NCBI GenBank assembly: GCA_030267965.1
Contig: BRYA01000293.1
Span: 6,266-60,791, forward strand
Direction of reading: 5' to 3'
DNA length: 54,526 bases
From: Triparma columacea
Taxonomy: Eukaryota; Sar; Bolidophyceae; Parmales; Triparmaceae
The translations under genes were made by a program, and so were the position numbers. Numbering within the stretch: position 1 is the stretch's first letter; every line of letters starts with the position of its first letter. The notes under the pieces were generated by a model, which searched no databases, was not told the DNA's origin, and saw only the letters and a list, made by a program, of their open reading frames with translations. Below are positions 45,520-53,786 of this stretch, piece by piece.

Positions 45520-46632
45520 TCACAGAAACTCCAGAATTACTCTCCACAAAACTTTCGGGATCTTCTCACGTGCCGGAGTTACCCTTTCCGCGGGGGCTTC
45601 AACTCCGTCCGTTCGTTTCCTCTTCAGACTATCCGATCCGCTGGGTGGAGTGTGATCCCAGGTTCTCTTGAGGCACAGAAGAGCGTTGACGCGTTCGATC
45701 ACAGCGACATTGCGATGCCACCTGTAATGGAGGAGGTCCGAGACAGTCGGCATGTTCTTATCAGCAGCTGCAGCGATTAGGGCAGTGCAGCCTGAGAAGC
45801 AGTCTTCACCGATGGAAACGGCAGGAGATAGAATGAGCTTCGTCAGGGCGGAGCAATTTCTGAAGGCACGATAACTAATCGACGTCACTGAGTCCGGGAT
45901 TGTGATGGCCGTGAGGGAGGAACATCTGTTGAAGGCTTCCCTACCAATCTCTGTCACTCCGTCCGGGATGGTGATGGCCGTGAGGGAAGAGCATCCCCAG
46001 AAGGCGTACTCGCCAATCATCGTCACTGAGTCCGGGATGGTGATGGCCGTGAGGGAGGAGCATTCGTAGAAGGCCCAGTCATCAATCATCGTCACTCCGT
46101 CCGGGATGGTGATAGCCGTGAGAGAGGAGCATCCAGAGAAGGCGCCATCGCCAATTGTCGTCACTCCATCCGGGATGTTGATGGCCGTGAGGGAGAAGCA
46201 TCTTCTGAAGGCATCTTCGCCAATCGTTGTCACTCCGTCCGGGATGGTGATGGCCGTGAGGGAGGGGCATCCCCAGAAGGCACCTTCGCCAATCGTTGTC
46301 ACTCCGTCCGGGATGGTAATGGCCGTGAGGGAGGAGCATCCGTAGAAGGTGCCCTTGCCAATCTTCGTCACTCCATCAGGGATGGTAATGGATGTGAGGG
46401 AGGTGCATCTATAGAAGGCGCCCTCGCCAATCGTCGTCACTCCTTGTGCAAAAGTCACTTCTGTGAGTTCATGATCGCCTCTGAAGCTCTCTGTTCCAGA
46501 GTATACTGCTGTTATGGGAAGGGGAGAGTCCTCATCATCTGTGTAATAGTCACTACTATGGTAATCACTATACTCATCACTATCGCCATCACTGTAGTCA
46601 TCACCATACGGAAAAAAATCTATTTCACTCAT
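45520..46632 (-). CDS. BspA-type leucine-rich repeat protein (copy B)
   Basis: Single exon, 370 residues, minus strand, paralogous to the gene at 26704-27909. It begins with an acidic Asp/Ser/Tyr-rich leader (DDYSDGDSDEYSDYHSSDYY) that copy A lacks. Then comes the shared AVYSGTESFRGDHELTEVTF and about ten 23-residue BspA units (CSSLTAITIPDGVTTIGEGAF type). The C-terminal block (LLHYRWHRNVAVIERVNALL, then SLKRKRTD and KIPKVLWRVILEFL) is almost unchanged from copy A, which shows recent duplication or gene conversion. No signal peptide is seen. Confidence 0.9.
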   Translation of the reverse strand: MSEIDFFPYGDDYSDGDSDEYSDYHSSDYYTDDEDSPLPITAVYSGTESFRGDHELTEVTFAQGVTTIGEGAFYRCTSLTSITIPDGVTKIGKGTFYGCSSLTAITIPDGVTTIGEGAFWGCPSLTAITIPDGVTTIGEDAFRRCFSLTAINIPDGVTTIGDGAFSGCSSLTAITIPDGVTMIDDWAFYECSSLTAITIPDSVTMIGEYAFWGCSSLTAITIPDGVTEIGREAFNRCSSLTAITIPDSVTSISYRAFRNCSALTKLILSPAVSIGEDCFSGCTALIAAAADKNMPTVSDLLHYRWHRNVAVIERVNALLCLKRTWDHTPPSGSDSLKRKRTDGVEAPAERVTPAREKIPKVLWRVILEFL

Positions 46633-47318
46633 TGTAGGGATGGAGAGGATCTCTTATACCGTCCTTTCGGTAACCTAACCCTAACCCTGGATTTATTATA
46701 CAGTTTTGTCCTTAACAGCTTCAATCCTCAAGGAATTCCTACATTATTGACGGGATAAGCAGGGTTAGTGTGGTGTGATTGACAAAGAACAAGAGAGAGG
46801 GATGGTGAGACTCCTCAAGGAATGCATCATTGTGGCGTCAATGGCAGTTATCTGCCCCATATAAACCCCAATATGGTACTAATAGTATCTGAAAAATGGC
46901 CGAAAGTAGTATTATCTTGTCCATGAGACGAATAATCCAAACCCAATGATTACTCAGTGTCGACCACGATTGTGGAAATAGCTTGAACTTGACGTGAATG
47001 GGATATTACAATCAACGATAGGACCAAAGACAAGTGATGAAAGCCTTATAACAAGTGTATCATTGTCATTATTGTGCTTCTTACCTATATTTCAAAGCTA
47101 TATTTTTGCCTGCATTTCCTCTTCTCACTCACCCTATCATCTCTCTCTTCCTCCCTTTTACTTCAATCATACAACCCTTACCCTTTACATTAAAGTCTGC
47201 GAATTCTCTCCACACACTCTCACCCCCCTTTCTCACAATATCTCTCTCCATCATCGTCTTAATCCTCATTTCTCCTCATTCTAAAACACCGACTCTACCT
47301 CTCTGACCCCTGCCCAAT
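46633..47318. other. Divergent 5' flanks of LRR copy B and RAP gene
   Basis: A short telomere-like word CCTAACCCTAACCCTGG lies at about 46673. The rest is AT-rich, turning CT-rich towards the RAP start codon. No gene seen. Confidence 0.45.
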
Positions 47319-50300
47319 ATGCACTCTCATAATATGCGTCTGCTATTCATTCTATCACTCGTTCTATCTCCACCCCAATCCCTTCCCTTCTTATTCCCCA
47401 CACTCCCCCATCCCTCCCATCACCTCCTCCAAGCCAGGGGTAGAATGAGCCCTGCCGAGTACAAGGATTTCCAGAGGGCCAAGGCGTTCAACCTAGAGAT
47501 TGTAAAGTCCCCGTCCTCGTCGGACCTCTTGGCGCTGCTGAGCAAGAAGTTGATAAACCCGCCGCAGCACCCCAGCGCTACCCCAAGAAAGAGGCCAGTT
47601 TTCGAGCTCAACATGGTGAACTACTGCACGGCCCTCAACCGCCTGGCGAAGGTAAGGAATGGATGGTAGAGAACCAGGAGCTGTAGCGACACTTACATCG
47701 AACCCCCCCCCCAAAAAAACTAACACAAATGACTATAACTCGCTCCTCCAATGTTCTGTCGTCGCTTCGCTCCTCCAAGGTAAGGAATGGATGGTCGACC
47801 AGGAGCTCCGATGGAGTCTTTGTGGGGCAGAACGAAGTCCTAAAGATCCACCCTCTTATGAAGAACCACTTCCTCGGCGTCCTGGAGGAGAGGGAGGGGG
47901 GAGAGGCCGGCGGGAACAAAAGGGAGAGAGGTCCCCTCAACAATCACGGAGGGCTCAACTTACATCGAACCTCCCCCCCAAAAAAAACTAACACAAATGA
48001 CTATAACTCGCTCCTCCAATGTTCTGTCGCTTCGCTCCTCCTCCTCCAGGGTCAGGATCGCGCCGAGGTTGTCATGGGCGACGTGCGGTTCGCCCTCCTG
48101 ATGAAGAAGCTGGGTGAGAAGATAGCTGCCACCCCCCCCGACGAACTGGGAGGTCGCGAGATTGCAGGCCTCGTCTGGGCCCTCGGCAAGATCCTCCGCG
48201 CAGCCTCCCCCGTACCCCTACCGACCTCGGACCTCCCCTCCCTGACCTCTGACCTCGGCTCCTTACTGATGGAGGCCGGCAGGGACAGTGTCAAGCGGGA
48301 GAGCAAGGTCTGGGTGGAGGGCGTCGTCAGGGTGGCCGGGGGGATCGTGGGGGAGATTTTGGATTGGGAAAAGGACGGGGGCAGGAGATGGAAAGAGCAG
48401 GAGATCTCCAACTACGCGCACGGCCTCGCTAACTTGAGGGTTTACGCCCCCGATGAGGTGAGAATGAGCAAGAATCGAAGAGGAGCTGCTCGTGGAAAAG
48501 GCGATAAGGTTGTACCTCGAGCGCCACCTCTGTACCTAAGAGTGCCTCACGTCAGAGCGGAAAAGCGCTGCTGCGAGCAAGGACACTCGCTCGACGAACA
48601 AACCTATCCACCCCATTCCCCGCTAACGCACCCCAATAACGCATCCCAATAACGCACCCCAATAACGCACCCCAATAACGCACGCACCCCAATAACGCAC
48701 CCACCCCTTCCGCGACTCGCTTCGCTCGTCGCTCTCGCTCGTCGCAGCTCCGATGGGTGAACAGTGCACTTATTGGGAAGCCGGAGGGGAAGAGTCAGGA
48801 GTACGCGAATGTAATGTGGGCGAACGCCGTGACTCTTGACCAGAGCGACGCGCCTTCCGTGGAGGTCGGCTTCTGGGGAGTTGTGGAGGAGGCGGGGAGG
48901 AGATTACGGAAGTGGGAGGGAAAAAATCAAGGTGAGAATGGGCATCTGGCACATCATATTGATATCCGCGTCCCTAAATTGCAACCCGCGCGCGAGCAGA
49001 GCGAGCTTGAATGAAGAGCTTGCTGCGGCGGCGCAACAACCTCGTCTTTGCGATCTTCCCCCTCCCTCCCTCCCCCAACCCCCCCCCCCAACCCCCCTTT
49101 GGCCGTCGCTTCGCTCCTCCAAGAAATATCAATAATGGCATACTCCATAGCCGTCGTCTCCAAATTCTCCCCCCCCTCGGCTGAGAATGACGCCAAGGTG
49201 AGAATGGACGGGCGGTGGCGTTTCCTATGCGTACGAACAAACCAACCGCAAAAAATGCCGGCGATAAGGAGGGAGGAGGCGCGGCATCGACCCTTAGAGC
49301 TCCACACGCTCCTCGCTCTGTTCCAACCAACCCCGTTCGAATGGACGGGCGGTGGCGTTTTCTATGCGTACGAACAAGCCGAACCGCAAAAAGTGCCGGC
49401 GATAAGGAGGGAGGAGACCCGGCATCGACCCTTAGAGCTCCCGACGCTCTTCGCTCTGTTTCAACCAACCCTGTTCGGTCGTCGCTTCGCTCCTCCCACC
49501 TTCGCTTCGCTCCCCCCAAACCCTAGGCCCGAGCCTTCTTCTCCGCCCTGGTCCAAAAAAGTGAAGGCATCTGGACCGGCTTCAAGCCTCAGGTGAGAAT
49601 GGACGGGCTGTGGCGTTTTCTATGCGTACGAACAAGCCAACCGCAAAATATGCCGGCGATAAGGAGGGAGGAGGCACGGCATCGACCCTTAGCCTCTGTT
49701 TCAACTAACCCCGTTCGGTCGTCGCTTCGCTCCTCCCACTTCGCTCCTCCCGAACCCCAGGAGATCTCCAACTTCCTCTGGTCTGCCGCCACCCTCGACA
49801 CGTGCTCGACCGATGCGGGCAAGACTCTCTTCAAACAGCTTGAGGCCCGCAGCCTAGTCAACCTCGAGGATTTTGGCAACTTGGAGTTGCAGAACCTCGT
49901 CTGGTCCGTCAGCAAGGTGAGAATAAGAAAGAATCGAAGCGGCTCGTGGAAACAGGCGATTCAGACCTTGCGTTGTACCTCGAGCGAGCGCCACCTCTGT
50001 ACCTAAGCCTCACGTCAGAGCTCAACCCAACCCAATCTAATCCACAAATACAACCCTTATTGCGACTCGCTACGCTCGTCACTCGCTACGCTCGTCGCAC
50101 TCGTCGCACTCGCTACGCTCGTCGCACTCGCTACCCTCGTCGCACTCGCTACGCTCGTCGCAGGGCGGGAACCCAGCCTCCGTCTATCCCGCCGTCCTCA
50201 AAACCCTCCCCTCTCGCCTCTCCTACCTGAACCCTCAGGACGTCTCTGTCCTCCTTAGCAGTTTCAGCAGGGCCGGCTGGTACGATAAAGAATCCTTTGA

Positions 50301-52988
50301 GATGCTGGCTGGTAGGATCGGGGGCGGCAAGTTTTACAGCCCCCAGCACCTTAGCAACTCGATAGCCGCCCTCGCCGGCGGGGGCTTCGGCCCTGAGGAG
50401 GGCGAAGCTTTCAATGACGTTTTCGAGAGCGTCGGCAAGGAGGTTGCGCGCAGGGGTGCCGGGGTCTTCAAGATTCAGGAGGTTAAGGACGTAGTGTGGG
50501 CTTTCAGCAAGGTGAGAACGGGACGAAAGGACGAAGAGGGGGGGGGGGGGGGTTCTAAGTTGAAGTTTGCGCCAATATTGCCCCCTTCCCAAACCCTTTC
50601 AGCGGTTCGCTTCGCTCACCGCCCCTTCCGCGGTTCGCTTCGCTCACCGCCCCTTCCGCGACTCGCTTCGCTCGTCGCTCACCGCAGGTTGGGGCGGTCG
50701 ACGATAATCTATTCCAGGTGTTTGCGGAGGATATTCTAGAGAGAGACCTTGAACGGGAGAGTATGGAGAGTCTTAGTATGATGTTGTACGCGTTCGCGAA
50801 GTTAGGAGACGCGGTTGGAAAGGGCGGGAGGGGCGGCCAGGTGAGAACGACAAAAAGACAAAAGAAAGAAGAGGGGAGGGGGTTTTAAGTTGAAGTTTGG
50901 CGCCAATATTGCCACCATCCCAAACCCCTTCAGCGGCTCGCTTCGCTCACCGCCCATACCTTACCCAATACCCCTTCCGCGACTCGCTTCGCTCGTCGCT
51001 CAGGGGGGTGGGAAATTAGGAATCTACGACAGAATCGAAAGGGTCCTCGGCTCTCACGGCCCCGCCCTTTTCTCCAAGCTTGTCAACTGCGTGGACGTTA
51101 GGAAGTGCGATAGCATGGACCTGACCAACATCATCTATGCCCTGGGCCTTGTCGGATACTTGGAGGAGGATTTCTTCCAGGCGGCCACCGACGAGGTTGA
51201 GAAGAGGATGCGAAGGGGGGAGTGTTTTGACGCCATCCAGATAAACAACCTGCTCTGGGGGCTCAGCACGACGGGCTCGGAAGTGGAGATGGGCGGCGTC
51301 ATTGATTGGGTTAACGAGAACTTTGACAATATCAACTGGACCCCTACGGAGCTCTCCAGTATCCTGTGGAGCCTGTTCGTGAAGAACGTCGGAGCCCAAA
51401 ACGAGAGTTTGGTCAAGAAGGCGTGGAGCACTTGTGTGGGGGATAGGAAGAGCGGAGGAAGGTGAGACAAAATTTTGGAGGCGGAAGACACAAAGACACA
51501 ACCCTTGCAGTCAGCTTCTTCGCTCTCGTGGTTTAGAGGAGCGCAAGGCATCAGAGGAGCGCAAGGTACCTCAACTTCTACACAAGCATGATCCCTTCCG
51601 CGACTCGCTTTGCTCGTCGCCACGGCATCAGAGGAGCGCATGGTACCTCAACTTCTACACAAGCATAATCCCTTCCGCGACTCGCTTCGCTCGTTGGCAC
51701 TCGCTTCGCTCGTCGGCACTCGCTTCGCTCGTCGCCACTAACAAATTCCCGCGCTCTATCTTTCCCGCTCTTTGCTTCGCTCGTCGCAGGGGGGAGCTCA
51801 ATCAGCAGAGCATGATGAGCCTTATTCAAGTTCAAGTCGCTGCAGAGATCCTCGAGGGGATTCAACTAGAGTTCGGGGAAAGTTGGGAGGGGAAGGACGT
51901 TGAGGGAGGCATTAACATTTCCAAGTTGCAGAAAGACGTTCTCGCGACACTCGAAAGCAATAACGTCGAAGGAGAGGGTCGTTGGGACTGGATGGAGGAG
52001 GTGACGATTGGCCAGGTAAGCACAGGGCCGAAGGACGAGGACGAGGCCGAGGTTGCCGACAAGCTCATTACCCTGAAGCGCAACATTTTGGGACTTCGAG
52101 AGAAGAGAGTCGAGCGAATTGCTGTTGCCAAAGAAGGTGAGAATTGTCGAAAGCCAACAGCATGCTAGTTCTATACTAATGCCCGAACCCCCCCAATCCT
52201 TCGCTCCTCCCCTCAGAGAACAGCTACAGGAAAGAGCGCTAAACGCTATAACCTGGTCGCATGGTTTGGGATGGTCTGTCGCATGGTTGGGATCCTCAGC
52301 ATGATTGTAATCCTTCAACATAGCCTTCTCCACGGCTCGCTCCGCTCGCCGCTCGCTTCGCTCGCCGCGCATTTACTTCTGCTTACACAGCACATGCTCG
52401 TTCGCTCACCGTTTCGCACCAGGTTGACGAAGCTCATGCCGGCAAAAATCTGCTTGGGCTCAAGCACCTTAGTGTCGACATTGCGGACGTTAAGAAAAAG
52501 GTTTGCGTGGAGGTGAGAAACGGGCTAATATTGCGATATTCTAACCCTAACCCTAACTGACACACTCCTCTACGCCGGCTCGCTTTGCCCGCCGCCGCTT
52601 CGCTCGCCGCTAGGTACAAGGACCCAGCCACTATGTTTTAGACCTTGGGGAAGACGGCGGCTCGGGCATAAGGGACAGGATGAACGGGAGGTGAGAATGG
52701 GCAAATGACAAAACGCTTAGCACGACTCTTCGTTCACTAACTCAACGCTTCGGATCGCAGCACGAAGATGAAGTTAAGGCTCTTGCAGAGGTTGGGTTGG
52801 AAATGCATTTGTGTTGAGTATTGGAGGTAAGATTGATCGCGGGGCTTCAGATATATGAGACTATTCCCTTCAGCACAATCGCTAACCCTCAATTCCCACC
52901 ACTTTACTCCCCTTCCCTTCAAAGGTGGACCAAGAACAAGGAGGACAAATTAAACTCGCTCCAAGGGCTTGTTACCGCCGCCCCCTAG
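47319..52988 (+). CDS. Plastid-targeted RAP-domain protein with OPR-like helical repeats
   Basis: Exons: 47319-47651, 48050-48457 (or from 47780), 48748-48931, 49124-49197, 49527-49592, 49761-49916, 50164-50511, 50688-50840, 51004-51461, 51790-52015 (or to 52136), 52423-52512, 52614-52690, 52761-52826, 52925-52988. Phases agree, giving about 900 residues. The signal peptide MRLLFILSLVLSPPQSLP is followed by FLFP, a Phe-type transit motif for complex plastids. Helical repeats recur: QEISNYAHGLANL, QEISIMAYSIAVV, QEISNFLWSAATL, LQNLVWSVSK, INNLLWGLSTTG. The C-terminal RAP domain reads LSVDIADVKKKVCVEVQGPS, then HYVLDLG and LGWKCICVEYW. Such proteins handle organelle RNA processing or stability. 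Introns are largely introner-like. Confidence 0.85.
47650..48049. repeat. Duplicated element in RAP intron 1 region
   Basis: The boundary word AAGGTAAGGAATGGATGG occurs at 47649-47666 and again at 47777-47794. A second block (CTTACATCGAACC, a C/A run, CTAACACAAATGACTATAAC, TCGCTCCTCCAATGTTCTGT) occurs at about 47691-47779 and 47960-48049. Confidence 0.9.
48458..48747. repeat. Introner-like RAP intron 2 (shares 5' half with intron 6)
   Basis: The 5' half (GTGAGAAT, AAGAATCGAAG, TGTACCTCGAGCG, GCCACCTCTGTACCTAAG, CCTCACGTCAGAGC) is shared with intron 6 at 49917. Then come CACCCCAATAACG repeats, and CGACTCGCTTCGCTCGTCGC near the acceptor. Confidence 0.87.
49198..49526. repeat. Introner-like RAP intron 4, internally tandem
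   Basis: Two tandem units about 137 bp apart (49202 and 49339), each starting GAATGGACGGGCGGTGGCGT and ending TCTGTT(C/T)CAACCAACCC. It closes with GGTCGTCGCTTCGCTCCTCC and a CCCTAG acceptor. Confidence 0.9.
49593..49760. repeat. Introner-like RAP intron 5, near-copy of intron 4 unit
   Basis: GTGAGAATGGACGGGCTGTG through ATGCCGGCGATAAGGAGGGA, GCATCGACCCTTAG, CAACTAACCCCGTTCGGTCG and TCGCTTCGCTCCTCCC matches the intron 4 unit almost base for base. The similarity begins at the donor and ends at the acceptor. Confidence 0.9.
49917..50163. repeat. Introner-like RAP intron 6
   Basis: The 5' half matches intron 2. The 3' half is a run of CACTCGCTACGCTCGTCG units that ends in the CAG acceptor. Confidence 0.87.
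50512..50687. repeat. Introner-like RAP intron 7 (pair with intron 8)
   Basis: Shares GTGAGAACG, TTCTAAGTTGAAGTTTG/TTTTAAGTTGAAGTTTGG, GCCAATATTGCC, CCCAAACCC and TTCAGCGG(T/C)TCGCTTCGCT with intron 8. Ends CGACTCGCTTCGCTCGTCGC, TCACCGCAG. Confidence 0.9.
50841..51003. repeat. Introner-like RAP intron 8 (pair with intron 7)
   Basis: Same order of blocks as intron 7 from donor to acceptor, closing with CCTTCCGCGACTCGCTTCGC and TCGTCGCTCAG. Confidence 0.9.
51462..51789. repeat. Introner-like RAP intron 9 with 77-bp tandem
   Basis: Direct units begin GCATCAGAGGAGCGCA at 51548 and 51625, each running through CCTCAACTTCTACACAAGCA to CCGCGACTCGCTT(C/T)GCTCG. Further CACTCGCTTCGCTCGTCG copies, CACTAAC and the CGTCGCAG acceptor follow. 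Confidence 0.87.
52137..52422. repeat. Introner-like modules in RAP intron 10
   Basis: Reverse-complement order of the UBL/SNARE intron series: TGGTCGCATGG, GTCGCATGGTTGGGATCCTC, CATGATTGTAATCCTTCAAC, CCACGGCTCGCTCCGCTCGC, CGCTCGCTTCGCTCGCCGC. Confidence 0.85.
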
Positions 52989-53767
52989 ACAACGTTTTTG
53001 TATGAATATGTACTTATTGATTTTTAGTATTAAGCTCCCGATTTGGCACCCTATTGTTGTTATGCAAAGCGTTATTGTATGCAAAGCGTACAAATTAGGG
53101 TATGTATGTGGGAGGGGAGGGAGTGAGAGGGGGAGTTCCAGGGGTATAAAGTGTTGTAGTTTCAATTGAGAAAGGCTGTTCTAAGCCACACGCACATCCG
53201 CAGTGAGACTTACAAACCGAGTAAAGAAGGCACTCAGATATTTGTTGTGCTAAGAGCAGGTAGTAAAAATATATCAAACCTTATTTTTGTTTGGTACCTT
53301 TAATTGCAGTTTTATACAGCACCGTGTTCAAGTATTCATTGCTTCTCCCTCATTAAGTCTTTTTACTCGTTCGAGAGGTAGTCATAGCTTCAGAGTAAGC
53401 TCTCCTATTCTCGAAGCTTCGGGAGGAGGGACTTGGGAAAACTTGTGGAGGGGAGGTAAAGCAAGGGGACGAGACAAAGGTAAGGAGGGAGAGAAGGTGA
53501 CGGGTGTGTAGATGGCGGGGGTAGAAGAGGGATCGGTGGGGAGAGAGGATGGGAGAGAGAGGCAAGGAGGAAGGAAAAAGGAGGCCTTACAACAGCATGG
53601 CCAACTTTTTTGGGGATTGGGCCATTGGGGGATTTGGATAAAATTTTCATCAACTAAGCACTTTTTTAAATGTGGAGGGCTTGTGGTGGCGGTTGCATGC
53701 AAATTATTTTCGAACGATCTAACTAACCCCATTTTCCGGTCGTTCAATTTTTTCGCGCTCTCCGCAG
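52989..53767. other. Intergenic between RAP and alanine-rich genes
   Basis: A GGTATAAAGTG TATA-like word lies at 53140. GA-rich sequence is at about 53440-53580. A typical branch/acceptor region (GATCTAACTAACCCC, then CGCTCTCCGCAG) ends at 53767, so an upstream exon of the next gene may lie here but could not be placed. Confidence 0.4.
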
Positions 53768-53786
53768 GCTTCTGTTGGACTGTGAG

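Noticed and set aside
47729..48652. Whole 307-codon frame as one exon of the RAP gene
   Set aside because: It runs into intron-like repeated sequence at both ends and past the GTGAGAATGAG donor at 48458. Only 48050-48457, and perhaps 47780-48049, are supported.
36036..52620. Autonomous transposon encoding its own enzyme
   Set aside because: No transposase, reverse transcriptase or endonuclease frame is seen among the modules, so any mobility would have to be supplied in trans.
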